Assembly: GCA_934633985.1 (NCBI GenBank)
Contig: CAKTYU010000014.1
Span: forward strand, 1-36,922
From: an uncultured Clostridia bacterium
GTDB taxonomy: Bacteria; Bacillota; Clostridia; Christensenellales; CAG-138
Direction of reading: 5' to 3'
DNA: 36,922 nt
Shown: one piece after another, positions 17,619 through 25,935 of the stretch
Position numbering within the stretch: position 1 is the stretch's first letter
Layout: each line of letters begins with the position of its first letter
The notes under the pieces: generated by a model
The model's input: the letters and a program-made list of their open reading frames with translations, nothing else
Database searches by the model: none
What the model was told of the DNA's origin: nothing
Position numbers and translations under genes: made by a program

Positions 17619-17789
17619 ATGTCAAGGGCAAAGAGCCAGACCATCGGCTGCAAGGTCACGAGCTGCGCGCACAACATGAGCGGGTGCGGCTGCGATCTTG
17701 AGCGCATCGAGGTCGAGCCTATGTGCGGCTGCCATACCGGCGACCCCGCAGACGAGAGCCTGTGCGGAAGCTATAAGTGCAGGGACTGA
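17619..17789 (+). CDS. DUF1540 cysteine-rich small protein
   Basis: This 56-residue protein has eight cysteines arranged as in DUF1540: TIGCKVTSCAHNMSGCGCDL, then PMCGCHTGD and a final LCGSYKC. It is likely metal-binding, with unknown function; relatives occur in spore-forming Clostridia. ATG 17619 has GGGAGGT 8 bases upstream, and the ATG seven codons earlier lies before that site. Confidence 0.87.
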   Translation: MSRAKSQTIGCKVTSCAHNMSGCGCDLERIEVEPMCGCHTGDPADESLCGSYKCRD

Positions 17790-17802
17790 GAGTAGGCATA
17801 TT

Positions 17803-17829
17803 AAAGGCGCGGAACCGCGCCTTTTTTTT
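17803..17829. terminator. Terminator between convergent genes
   Basis: AAAGGCGCGG pairs with CCGCGCCTTT around AA, then T8. The A-rich opposite side allows partial use on the minus strand too. Confidence 0.9.
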
Positions 17830-17833
17830 GCTG

Positions 17834-18985
17834 TTATTTTTCCTCCCTCTGGGCAAGGGCGCGCTTTTCCTCCAGCCGGCCGTTCACCCATTCCCCGGCA
17901 AGGGTATAAAGCACCGCCGTTATGGGCACGCAGAGTATGGCCCCCATAAGCCCGAAGAGGCGCGCACCGAACAGCACCGCTATCATCACCCAAAGGCCGG
18001 ATATGCCCACGGCGTTCCCCACCACCTTTGGGTATATGAGGTTGCCCTCTATCTGCTGTATGGCCAGCACGAACACTATGAACCACAGCGCCCGGGGCGG
18101 GTCCACCACGAATATTATGGCGAGGCCAACGGCGCCGGATACCCACGGGCCCACTATGGGCACCATCTGGGATACGCCTATTATTACGCTTATGAGCACC
18201 GCGAAGGGGAAGTCCAATATCTGCATACCCATAAAGCACAGCGAGCCCAGTATGAAGCACTCTATGAGCATACCGTATACGTAGTTGTGGAGCGACTTGT
18301 TGGTGCGGGCGCACACGTCCAATATCCTTGCCGCGTGCTGCTCGCTGAACACCGCCTTTATGAGCCTGCGGCACTGGCGCAGCAGGTTTTCCTTGTTGGC
18401 AAGGGCGTATGCGCTTATTATCAGCGCAAAGAGGATATCCGCCACCGCGCCCACGGTGCTTACGGTAAAGCGCAGCAGGCCGGAGGCGAGCCCGCTTATG
18501 AAGCCGTCCAGCTTGTCCAATATGTCCTCGGATACCTGGCGCACCTTCACGGCTATGTCCTCGTTGAGGTTGAGCCTTTCCCAGGCGTCGTTGCCCCATT
18601 TTATCAGGCTCTTGGAGTAGGAATCGTAATTTTCCGCCAGGGAGCGCACGCTGTCCGCCAGCTTGGGGCCTATTATGACAATAAGCGCCGTGATTATGGA
18701 TAGCACGAAGAGCAGCGCCAGCACCACGCATACCACCCGCTTGAGCCTTGAGGCGCGCCACCTTGCAAGGAGCCTGCCCTCGAGGAAGCGCATAGGCATA
18801 TTGGCGATAAAGCCTATGGCCAAGGCTATGAATATGGGGCTTATGGCGTCGAAAAAGCCCCCCACCGCGCCCCTTACTGCGGACAGGTTCTCTATGGTCT
18901 CGTACAGCAGTATACCAAAGGCCACTATTAAGATGTATCTTCTGGAGGACTTCCAAAGGCCCTCCATATCCTGCTTATCCTTCAA
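17834..18985 (-). CDS. AI-2E family (UPF0118) membrane permease
   Basis: This 383-residue polytopic membrane protein matches the AI-2E/YtvI/PerM family, which includes transporters of varied or unknown substrates. It has two N-terminal helices, a third near residues 85-110, a long periplasmic-type amphipathic stretch (about 112-170) and a cluster of C-terminal helices with the conserved PIVGPWVSG and QIEGNLIYPKVVGNAVGI. TTG 18985 is preferred because GGAGG lies 6 bases upstream; an ATG six codons in is the alternative. It overlaps the end of udk by 11 bases, indicating coupling. Substrate unknown. Confidence 0.9.
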   Translation of the reverse strand: MKDKQDMEGLWKSSRRYILIVAFGILLYETIENLSAVRGAVGGFFDAISPIFIALAIGFIANMPMRFLEGRLLARWRASRLKRVVCVVLALLFVLSIITALIVIIGPKLADSVRSLAENYDSYSKSLIKWGNDAWERLNLNEDIAVKVRQVSEDILDKLDGFISGLASGLLRFTVSTVGAVADILFALIISAYALANKENLLRQCRRLIKAVFSEQHAARILDVCARTNKSLHNYVYGMLIECFILGSLCFMGMQILDFPFAVLISVIIGVSQMVPIVGPWVSGAVGLAIIFVVDPPRALWFIVFVLAIQQIEGNLIYPKVVGNAVGISGLWVMIAVLFGARLFGLMGAILCVPITAVLYTLAGEWVNGRLEEKRALAQREEK

Positions 18986-19652
18986 GGCATTCCTCCGTAT
19001 CGGAATTTTTCAGCGCCTCCCGCCTTTCCTCCCGGTCGAATTTTTCCGCAAGGAGCTTGGCGGAGATGTAGGCGGAGATGGCGTCTATGGCCATGCGGTT
19101 CCTGCCGCCCCGCATCACGGCGAAGTCGGCCTCACGTATATACTTGCTTATGTATTCCTCGTACATGGGCTTGACGGTCGCTATGTACTGCTCGGCTATG
19201 TTCTCTATGGAGCGCCCCCGCACCCGTATGTCCCGCTTTATGCGGCGCAGCAGGCACACGTCTATATCCACGTGCATGTAGACCTTAAGGCTCATAAGGT
19301 CGGTTATGCGCTTATCGCGGAACATGTGTATGCCCTCGAGTATGAGCACGTCCATGGGCTGTATGAGCTCGTCGCTGTCCGCCCGCTTGTGGTTGGCGTA
19401 GTCGTAGCCCTTTTTTGTTATGGGGAGGCCGCATTGCAGGCGCTGTATGTCCGAATACAGCTCGTCAAAGTCAAATATGTCCGGCTCGTCGTAGTTTATG
19501 TGCACCCGCTCCTCAAAGGGAAGGTCGGAATGGTCCCTGTAATAGCAGTCCAGGCCGATTATGGCCGAGGTGCAGGTAAGGGAGTCCTCTATCTCCTTTG
19601 CAAGGGTGCTCTTGCCGCTGCCGCTGGCGCCGCATATTCCCACGATTATCAT
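18975..19652 (-). CDS. udk: Uridine kinase
   Basis: This enzyme phosphorylates uridine/cytidine in pyrimidine salvage. It has 225 residues, close to family length. The P-loop GICGASGSGKST is at residues 4-15, followed by the substrate segment GLDCYYRDHSDLPFEERVHINYDEPDIFDFD, the strand VLILEGIHMF and the lid RRIKRDIRVRGRSIENI. ATG 19652 starts at the conserved strand; upstream GGGGGA is a modest ribosome site. It is translationally coupled to the downstream permease gene. Confidence 0.93.
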   Translation of the reverse strand: MIIVGICGASGSGKSTLAKEIEDSLTCTSAIIGLDCYYRDHSDLPFEERVHINYDEPDIFDFDELYSDIQRLQCGLPITKKGYDYANHKRADSDELIQPMDVLILEGIHMFRDKRITDLMSLKVYMHVDIDVCLLRRIKRDIRVRGRSIENIAEQYIATVKPMYEEYISKYIREADFAVMRGGRNRMAIDAISAYISAKLLAEKFDREERREALKNSDTEECLEG

Positions 19653-19793
19653 GCTTTAGATATTCCCCCGATCGCGCTTTTTTATCATTATAAACCCAAG
19701 CGGGGCGATTTAACAGACGCAAATTCCAAAATTGGCCTGAAATGGCTTTGATATGCGCCATAGTGCGGGTTTACGATTTGTTTGATTTTGCGT

Positions 19794-19813
19794 TATAATA
19801 TTTGTGCTATAAT
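19794..19813 (+). promoter_or_regulatory. Tandem -10 elements before the wall hydrolase
   Basis: Two copies of TATAATATTTG start at 19794 and 19808. The second is an extended -10 (TGC then TATAAT). The first has TTTACG 18 bases upstream. Confidence 0.6.
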
Positions 19814-19846
19814 ATTTGATATTGAATATCCGGGAGACGCGGGCAG

Positions 19847-21514
19847 ATGAAAAGAAGCCGAGGCTTATTAAACATAAAGACCATATTGCAAAACACATTC
19901 AGGAGGCTGGGCCTTTCCCTGCGGCGCTTCGGCAAGCGCGGCGGCATAGGCGGGGCCATAGGCAGGCTTGCGCTGGGCGTAAGGCGCCGGGATAAGCGCA
20001 CCATAACCTCCCTCTGCGCCTTTTTGGGCTGCCTGGTGCTGCTCATAGCGGGCATATCCGTAATATCCGCCAACCGGCCTCAGCAGAGTATGCAGGGCGT
20101 AATAACCTCCTCCGCCGGCATAGTAGACCTTACCGGCGACTATGAGGACGTTCAGGCGGACAGGGAGGCCAAGGAGCTGGCGGCGGGCCCCACGCCAAAG
20201 CCGCTGTACTTCCAGCAGGGCTTTGAGGACGAGAACATAGCCGAGATACAGCAAAGGCTGATGGATCTGGGCTACATGGACAACGACGAGCCCACCAACT
20301 ACTACGGCCCCAACACGAAGGAGGCGGTGGAAATATTCCAGCGCCGGCACGGCGTTACCGTCACAGGCGTTGTGGACAGGGCCACATACGAGAAGATGTT
20401 CTCTGACGACGCGCTCACCTACATGGCGGATCTGGGCATAAGCGGCTCCGACGTGGAGGATATACAGACCAGGCTGCGGGAGCTGGATTATCTCGACAAG
20501 GTGACGGGCTACTTCGGCGACGAGACGGAAAAGGCGGTAATAGAGTTCCAGAAAAACAACCGCCTGGGCGTGGACGGCAAGGTGGGGACCCAGACCCGCG
20601 AAATGCTTTACAGCGAGGACGCTGTGCCCAAGAGCCTTAAATACGGCGAAAAGAGCGACGACGTGCTGCGCTATCAGAAGCGGCTGAACAAGCTGGGCTA
20701 CCTTTCCAGCACGCCGGACGGCACCTTCGGAAGGGACACCGTAAACGCGGTAAAGAGCTTCCAGCGGCAAAACGGCCTTACGGTGGACGGCTACATAGGC
20801 CCCTCCACAAAGGAGCTGCTTATGAGCAGGAACGCCAAGGCCAGCGTCATCTCCCTCGGCGAGACCAGCAATAACGTTACCAAGATACAAAAGCGGCTCA
20901 AGGAGCTCGGATACTTAAAGAGCAGCGCCACGGGATACTTCGGCACCTCCACGGAGTCCGCCGTATCCGCCTTCCAGAAGCGCAACAAGCTGAGCGCCGA
21001 CGGCAAGGTGGGCAGGGGCACCATGTCCGCCCTGTTCTCAAGCAGCGCAAAGAAGGCCCCCAGCGGCTATAAGCCCTCCTCGGGCGGCTCGTCCTCCTCG
21101 GGCAAGGGCTCCTCCTCCGGCGGCGGAACCGGCGCGCTCACCGGCACCATGGGCAGCGTGGACAGGTTCATTTCGGCGGCCCAGAGCAAGATAGGCTGCC
21201 GCTACTCCAAGGGCGGCAAGGGGCCGGACAGGTTCGACTGCTCGGGCTTCGTATACTGGTGCCTGAGAGAGGCGGGGGTGAACCAGAAGTACCTCACCTC
21301 CTCCGGCTGGCGCGGCGTATCCGGCTACACCAAGGTGACCTCCCTATCCTCCCTGCAAAGGGGCGATATAATCGTATTCCGCGGCCACGTCGGGATAGCC
21401 CTTGGGGACGGTACCATGATAGACGCCTCCAGCGGCAACAGCAGGGTAATACACAGGAGCTGCATGGGCGACTGGTCCAAGCGCAACTTCATCTGCGCGT
21501 GGAGGATATTCTAA
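19847..21514 (+). CDS. NlpC/P60 peptidoglycan hydrolase with four peptidoglycan-binding repeats
   Basis: This 555-residue cell-envelope enzyme cleaves wall peptides. A basic cytosolic N-terminus (1-53) and one membrane anchor (about 54-76) are followed by four PG_binding_1 repeats (about 127-190, 203-255, 265-326, 337-398), each with the pattern LRELDYLDKVTGYFGDETEKAV. A Ser/Gly linker (405-428) leads to the NlpC/P60 domain, with predicted catalytic Cys465 (RFDCSGFVYW) and His514 (GHVGIALGDG). The third polar position, 12 residues later, is Asp rather than the commoner His. It is preceded by GGGAG and tandem -10 elements, and it stands alone. Confidence 0.94.
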   Translation: MKRSRGLLNIKTILQNTFRRLGLSLRRFGKRGGIGGAIGRLALGVRRRDKRTITSLCAFLGCLVLLIAGISVISANRPQQSMQGVITSSAGIVDLTGDYEDVQADREAKELAAGPTPKPLYFQQGFEDENIAEIQQRLMDLGYMDNDEPTNYYGPNTKEAVEIFQRRHGVTVTGVVDRATYEKMFSDDALTYMADLGISGSDVEDIQTRLRELDYLDKVTGYFGDETEKAVIEFQKNNRLGVDGKVGTQTREMLYSEDAVPKSLKYGEKSDDVLRYQKRLNKLGYLSSTPDGTFGRDTVNAVKSFQRQNGLTVDGYIGPSTKELLMSRNAKASVISLGETSNNVTKIQKRLKELGYLKSSATGYFGTSTESAVSAFQKRNKLSADGKVGRGTMSALFSSSAKKAPSGYKPSSGGSSSSGKGSSSGGGTGALTGTMGSVDRFISAAQSKIGCRYSKGGKGPDRFDCSGFVYWCLREAGVNQKYLTSSGWRGVSGYTKVTSLSSLQRGDIIVFRGHVGIALGDGTMIDASSGNSRVIHRSCMGDWSKRNFICAWRIF

Positions 21515-21534
21515 AGAGTGATTTAAGAGACAAT

Positions 21535-21563
21535 AAAAAAAGCGGCGTTTCGCCGCTTTTTTT
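21535..21563. terminator. Bidirectional terminator between wall hydrolase and glmS
   Basis: AAAAAAAGCGGCG pairs perfectly with CGCCGCTTTTTTT around TTT, serving both convergent genes. Confidence 0.93.
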
Positions 21564-21574
21564 TATGCTTTTGT

Positions 21575-23413
21575 TTATTCCACCGTTACCGACTTTGCAA
21601 GATTGCGGGGCTTATCTATGTCGCAGCCCTTGAGCAGCGCCACATAGTAGGCGAATAGCTGCATGGGGGGTATGGCAAGGGAGGGCAGCACGAAGGGCTC
21701 CGCCCTGGGTATCCACATCACGTGGTCGGCGGTCTCCTCCACGCCGGGGGTCCCCTCGGGGGCGAGGGCCAGCACCACGGCGCCGCGAGCCTTTACCTCG
21801 CGCATGTTGCTTATCATCTTCTCGGTCAGGGGGCTGTATGTGCAGAGGGCCACCACTAACGAGCCGGGCTCTATAAGCGAGATGGTGCCGTGCTTGAGCT
21901 CGCCCGCAGGGTACGCCTCGGAGAATATGTAGGATATCTCCTTTAGCTTGAGGGAGCCCTCCAGGGCGAGGGCGTGGTCTATGTTGCGGCCTATGAAGTA
22001 TATGTTGCGGCAGCCGAAGTACAGCGACGCAAGGTACTTTATGTGATCCGACCCTGCAAGCATTCCGCTCATTAGGGCGGGAAGGCCGTCTATGGCGCCA
22101 AGGCAGCGCCTTAGCTCATCATCGCCTACGATGCCGCGGCAGCGGCCCATGTATAGGGCGAGGAGATAGCACACGGAAAGCTGCGCGCTGTACGCCTTGG
22201 TGGTGGCCACGGCAATCTCCGGGCCCGCCCAGGTGTATATGACGTCCTCGCTCTCGTTGGCTATGGTGCTTCCCACAACGTTTACTATGGAAAGCACGTG
22301 GGCCCCGCGGGACTTCGCCTCGCGCAGGGCAAAGAGGGTGTCGATGGTTTCGCCGGATTGGCTTATGACTATGGCTATGGTGTTTTTTGTGACTATGGGG
22401 TCGGAATAGCGGAACTCCGACGCCAGCTCTACCGTTACGGGTATGCGGGTGTAATGCTCGAGGTAGTGCTTCGCCGCCTGCCCTACATAGCTTGCAGAGC
22501 CGCAGGCCACTATGAATATCCTGTCGCAAGCCCGTATGTCCTCCGCCGATATATGGGAAAGGCCGAGGTCTATGGCGCCCTCCTTTACGCGGGGGCGGAC
22601 GGTGTTGCGTATCACGTCGGGCTGCTCCATTATCTCCTTGAGCATGAAGTGGGGGTAGCCGCCCTTTTCCGCCGCGTCCGCGTCCCACTGTATATGCTCG
22701 GCAAGCTTATGAAGCTCCTCTCCGTAGCGGTTGTATATCCTTACGCTGTGGGCCGTCAGCACCGCCATGTCGTATTCGTCAAGGCGTATGACCTGGCGGG
22801 TGTGCTTGAGTATGGCCGGCACGTCGGAGGCGATGAAGTTCTCGCCCTCGCCCACGCCTACTATGAGGGGGCTATCCTTGCGCACGGCGTAAAGGGTATC
22901 CGGATGGTCGGCAAATATTATGCCCAGGGCAAAGGCGCCGGATATGAGGCTCAGTGCCTCCCGTATGGCGGCCTCCGGCCCCGCCTCCCTGTTGCCCCTG
23001 TAAAGGTGCTCGACCAGGTTCACGGCTATCTCGGTATCCGTCTCGGACATGAAGGAATATCCCTGCTCCGCGAGAAAATCGCGCAGCTCGATGTAGTTTT
23101 CCACAATGCCGTTGTGGACCAGCGCCACCTCGCCGTGCTGGCTCAGATGGGGGTGGGCGTTCACGTCGTTGGGCTCGCCGTGGGTGGCCCAGCGGGTATG
23201 GCCTATGCCGAGGCGGCCGGGCAGGGCCTTGCCGCCCTCCGTCATCTCCTCCAGCACGCTCAGCCTGCCCTTGGCCTTTACCACGCCGAGCTTATGCCCG
23301 TCCGAAACCGCTATCCCGGAGGAATCATAGCCGCGGTATTCAAGCTTCCTGAGGGCCTCCAGTATTATGGGCGCGGCCTGCTTGGGGCCGATATAGCCTA
23401 CTATTCCACACAT
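21575..23413 (-). CDS. glmS: Glutamine-fructose-6-phosphate aminotransferase GlmS
   Basis: This enzyme makes glucosamine-6-phosphate for wall precursors. At 612 residues it is full length. The N-terminal glutaminase domain has Cys2 (MCGIVGYIG) as nucleophile and GHTRWATHGEPN. Two SIS isomerase domains follow, with ACGSASYVGQAAKHYLE and SQSGETIDTLFALREAK, and the conserved end DKPRNLAKSVTVE. AAGGAGA lies upstream of ATG 23413. Only 29 bases separate it from the upstream gene, so there is no room for the glmS ribozyme found in many Firmicutes. Confidence 0.97.
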   Translation of the reverse strand: MCGIVGYIGPKQAAPIILEALRKLEYRGYDSSGIAVSDGHKLGVVKAKGRLSVLEEMTEGGKALPGRLGIGHTRWATHGEPNDVNAHPHLSQHGEVALVHNGIVENYIELRDFLAEQGYSFMSETDTEIAVNLVEHLYRGNREAGPEAAIREALSLISGAFALGIIFADHPDTLYAVRKDSPLIVGVGEGENFIASDVPAILKHTRQVIRLDEYDMAVLTAHSVRIYNRYGEELHKLAEHIQWDADAAEKGGYPHFMLKEIMEQPDVIRNTVRPRVKEGAIDLGLSHISAEDIRACDRIFIVACGSASYVGQAAKHYLEHYTRIPVTVELASEFRYSDPIVTKNTIAIVISQSGETIDTLFALREAKSRGAHVLSIVNVVGSTIANESEDVIYTWAGPEIAVATTKAYSAQLSVCYLLALYMGRCRGIVGDDELRRCLGAIDGLPALMSGMLAGSDHIKYLASLYFGCRNIYFIGRNIDHALALEGSLKLKEISYIFSEAYPAGELKHGTISLIEPGSLVVALCTYSPLTEKMISNMREVKARGAVVLALAPEGTPGVEETADHVMWIPRAEPFVLPSLAIPPMQLFAYYVALLKGCDIDKPRNLAKSVTVE

Positions 23414-23442
23414 TTATAAAATGCTTCTCCTTATATGATGAA

Positions 23443-24363
23443 TTAGTCCCAGAGCTTTTCGGAGTATAGGCCCTGCGCCTTGAGCTTGGCTATCCGCTCC
23501 ATGACGGCGGGCTTATCCTCCTTATATGTGACGCCGAACCACCTGTCCGGGCTCTCCGCCACCCTCACCCGCACCTTGCCGGCGGCCATGAGGGACTGCA
23601 CGGCGTTGGGGAGAAGGTCCTCGTACTTTGCGGGATCCCCGGCTATGCCCGCCTCGAAGCTGGCGGCGAACACGTCCTCCAGCATGGGTATTATATCCGG
23701 CTTGAAGCCCCAGCAGTTCATGGAGACCGGGGTCCCCTCGGGAAGCTCGGTGAAGGTTTTGCCGTCGTCCTCAGTGAACGCGCCGCCGTGCTCCCGCTGG
23801 AATATCCTGCGCCGCTCCACTATGTGGGTGAGGAAGCCGTCGCCGTCCACCTCGCACACGCCGCGGGCAACGCTGCCGTGCTCGGTGAGGGTGTTTTCCA
23901 GCCGGTAGCCCACCATGAGCTGCTCGTCGCGGGGGGTGTCGGCGGTGAGGAAGGAGTAAAGCTGCTCAAAGGCGGCGGGGCCGTAGTAGTCGTCGGAATT
24001 TATGACGGCGAAGGGCCTGCCGCCGATCTCCTCCCTGGCGCACAGCAGCGCATGGGTAGTGCCGAGGGGCTTCGTGCGCCCCTCCGGCGCCTTAAGGCCG
24101 CGGGGCAGCTTATCCATCTGCTGAAACGCGCACTTAACATTGGCCCGCTTTGATATCCTCGTGCCTATGGCGTCCATGAAGTCCTGCTCTATCTCGTGCT
24201 TGATTATGAACACGAGGTCGTGGAAGCCGGCGCGTATGGCGTCGTAGATGGAAAAGTCGATTATCAGGTTTCCGGCGGCGTCAACGGGGTCTATCTGCTT
24301 GAGCCCGCCGTAGCGGCTGCCCATGCCGGCGGCAAGCAGCACGAGTACAGGTTTTTTTTCCAT
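23443..24363 (-). CDS. Sugar-phosphate nucleotidyltransferase
   Basis: This 306-residue protein has the NTP-transferase opening VLVLLAAGMGSRYGGLKQIDPVD and the acidic metal motif VINSDDYYG. The insert GRTKPLGTTHALLCARE resembles the nucleotide-sugar pyrophosphorylase substrate loop. It probably activates a sugar-1-phosphate with UTP or another NTP; which one is not readable. It sits directly before glmS with good ribosome sites (GGAGGT, 9 bases), which suggests a role in amino-sugar or envelope precursor supply (inference). It lacks the left-handed beta-helix of GlmU. Confidence 0.85.
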   Translation of the reverse strand: MEKKPVLVLLAAGMGSRYGGLKQIDPVDAAGNLIIDFSIYDAIRAGFHDLVFIIKHEIEQDFMDAIGTRISKRANVKCAFQQMDKLPRGLKAPEGRTKPLGTTHALLCAREEIGGRPFAVINSDDYYGPAAFEQLYSFLTADTPRDEQLMVGYRLENTLTEHGSVARGVCEVDGDGFLTHIVERRRIFQREHGGAFTEDDGKTFTELPEGTPVSMNCWGFKPDIIPMLEDVFAASFEAGIAGDPAKYEDLLPNAVQSLMAAGKVRVRVAESPDRWFGVTYKEDKPAVMERIAKLKAQGLYSEKLWD

Positions 24364-24380
24364 TTTAGCTTGACCTCCTG

Positions 24381-25115
24381 CTATACTGTGGGCTGGGGCT
24401 CCCCTGCCATGGGGATGTTGCGTCCGGTGCGGTCGATGTAGAAGGCGGCGGTGGCGGCGTAGGTGTAGGGGTTGAGCCAGAGGTTGCCTATGCCGCAGGT
24501 GAAGAGGCAGAGTATGCTCCAGCCTATGAAGGAAAGCTCAAGGCAGAACAGCCGCCACTTGTGGCCCGCCATGAGCTCCTTGCTCATGTTTACCGCCTCG
24601 CGTATGCCTAAGCCGGGGTTTTCCGCCATGAGGTAGGGGGCAAGGCAGTAGCGGTAGGCGGCTATTATGCCCGGCACGATAAACAGCAGCGACCAGAGCC
24701 ATATAAACAGCGTCATAAAGAGGTTGAGGCCCATCGCCTTAAGGAATATATCGAAGCGGGAGAATATGACGGATACCTCGTCCTGCCTGTTCTCCGCAAC
24801 GAGGTCTATGTAATATTTGCAATGCCCCAGCGAGAGCGCGCCGGAAAAGAGTAGGACGGCTATGCTGAGCGCCAGGGATATGAGCGTGCCGAATACGCTG
24901 CCCGCCGTCTCCACCGAGGTGTAGCCGGCGAGGAAATCGCTGTAATTGCCGGAAAAAAGCAGATCATAGTCCATGTGGCCCAGATCCCGCATGAGGTTGT
25001 ATATGCCGCTCATGCCGCAAATAAGGCTGACTATCAGCGTTACTATAATAGACCTGCCCCAATGGCCCCTGAGCTTATCCCGGGCTATGCTGCGAAACTC
25101 GCTTGCAGTAAACAT
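24381..25115 (-). CDS. DUF975 family membrane protein
   Basis: This 244-residue polytopic protein opens with the DUF975 pattern FRSIARDKLRGHWGRSIIVTLIVSLI. It has about five hydrophobic segments, the central FIVPGIIAAYRYCLAPYLMAENP and the conserved AVNMSKELMAGHKWRLFCLELSFIGW. It lies 17 bases upstream of the nucleotidyltransferase gene, with GGAGGT 9 bases before ATG, and is probably in one operon with it. Function unknown. Confidence 0.88.
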   Translation of the reverse strand: MFTASEFRSIARDKLRGHWGRSIIVTLIVSLICGMSGIYNLMRDLGHMDYDLLFSGNYSDFLAGYTSVETAGSVFGTLISLALSIAVLLFSGALSLGHCKYYIDLVAENRQDEVSVIFSRFDIFLKAMGLNLFMTLFIWLWSLLFIVPGIIAAYRYCLAPYLMAENPGLGIREAVNMSKELMAGHKWRLFCLELSFIGWSILCLFTCGIGNLWLNPYTYAATAAFYIDRTGRNIPMAGEPQPTV

Positions 25116-25178
25116 GATAAGAATACCTCCTGAAATGAATTAAAAAAGTGTAGCGTTAAAGGTACGCCCGTTTTGGGG

Positions 25179-25481
25179 TCAGTCGTCTATTTTGCAGCCG
25201 GAGCAGCCCTCGCAGCTCTCCGCGTCGCACTCCAGGCGGGCCTCGACTATCTTGGAGAGCACCTCCATCTTGTCCTCGTCTGCGGGGAGGAACTCCTCGT
25301 ATTCGCCCTCGGTGCGGATGCGGAACACGAACAGGTCGGATTCCTCGTCCTCCGCCGCCGCGGGGTCTACCATCACGGCGTACTCCTCGTTTTCATAGTC
25401 GAAGTAATCGACAACCTCGAGCTCTATCTCGTTGCCCTCTTCGTCGTTGAATACCACTATATCCCTATCCAGCTCTTCCAT
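25179..25481 (-). CDS. DUF1292 acidic protein with cysteine cluster
   Basis: This 100-residue, very acidic cytosolic protein matches DUF1292: DIVVFNDEEGNEIELEVVDYFDYENEEYAVMVDP, followed by a second beta-rich segment. The C-terminal end has four cysteines (85, 90, 93, 96), which could bind metal. AAGGAGA lies upstream of ATG 25481. A strong promoter is present at 25526-25554. It probably leads the DUF975-nucleotidyltransferase-glmS transcript, since the gap to DUF975 is 63 bases. Confidence 0.88.
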   Translation of the reverse strand: MEELDRDIVVFNDEEGNEIELEVVDYFDYENEEYAVMVDPAAAEDEESDLFVFRIRTEGEYEEFLPADEDKMEVLSKIVEARLECDAESCEGCSGCKIDD

Positions 25482-25525
25482 TTTAAATATCTCCTTAAAA
25501 AAATATCCATGTTACTGGTAAGCAT

Positions 25526-25554
25526 ATTTTACCTCATGGCGGCCCTGACCGCAA
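25526..25554 (-). promoter_or_regulatory. Sigma-A promoter of the DUF1292-glmS run
   Basis: On the minus strand: TTGCGG, a 17-bp spacer, TAAAAT. Transcription would start near 25519, about 38 bases before the start codon. Confidence 0.7.
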
Positions 25555-25570
25555 GATAATAGCGGCATAA

Positions 25571-25599
25571 TTGACATTGTATTTACATTGGCATATAAG
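25571..25599 (+). promoter_or_regulatory. Candidate promoter facing a gene-free stretch
   Basis: TTGACA, a 17-bp spacer and TATAAG are followed by a perfect 12-bp hairpin (AAGCGCCCCGCC / GGCGGGGCGCTT, 25606-25635). No plus-strand gene lies within 2 kb downstream. Divergent from the DUF1292 promoter. Confidence 0.45.
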
Positions 25600-25605
25600 C
25601 GCGGG

Positions 25606-25860
25606 AAGCGCCCCGCCATGTAAGGCGGGGCGCTTTGATATATATATGTATTTGGAGTTTTAGAAGGGCCTGAGGGGAGGCCCTGCTTATATTGAGCCTA
25701 CTGTTTTATCTGTGCCGCTATCGCCTCCCTTCTCTTCGGGGCCCAACAGGGCTTATCGGAGGGGGGACGCCCGGCTTCGGTGAATTGACCGGGTAAGTGT
25801 TGCTTCGATTTTCTGTCATTGGGCTGTTATCGCGCCTCCTTTCTTTGAAGTGATTACATG
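25606..25860. other. Gene-free, hairpin-rich interval; possible structured RNA
   Basis: This is part of a 450-base gap (25482-25935) without a recognised gene. It contains the 25606 hairpin, GGGCCT/AGGCCC at 25667-25684, and a CCCGG/CCGGG stem. On the minus strand there is an extended -10 (TGG then TATCAT) at 25858-25863, followed by AAAGGAGG. Two AAGG(G)AGGCG motifs about 100 bases apart lie on that strand. This suggests a minus-strand transcript of about 200-250 nt, coding or non-coding. No riboswitch class was recognised. Confidence 0.4.
25718..25819 (-). CDS. Possible 33-residue proline-rich peptide
   Basis: The ATG at 25819 opens a frame of 33 codons ending in TAG. The product is rich in Pro, Ser and Arg (PKPGVPPPISPVGP). 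AAAGGAGG lies 15 bases upstream, longer than ideal. A terminator-like hairpin (25667-25684) follows. It may be a chance frame inside a structured RNA. Confidence 0.3.
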   Translation of the reverse strand: MTENRSNTYPVNSPKPGVPPPISPVGPRREGRR

Positions 25861-25935
25861 ATACCAGAGAGGTGTGGCGGAAATTTGGCCCAAAGTTATA
25901 CTCTTGTGGCAGTTCTATTAACGCTTTTCGGATAT

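Noticed and set aside
25606..25635. Hairpin as terminator of the DUF1292 or trmO transcripts
   Set aside because: No T tract on either strand, and both genes are transcribed away from or before it in ways that do not need it.
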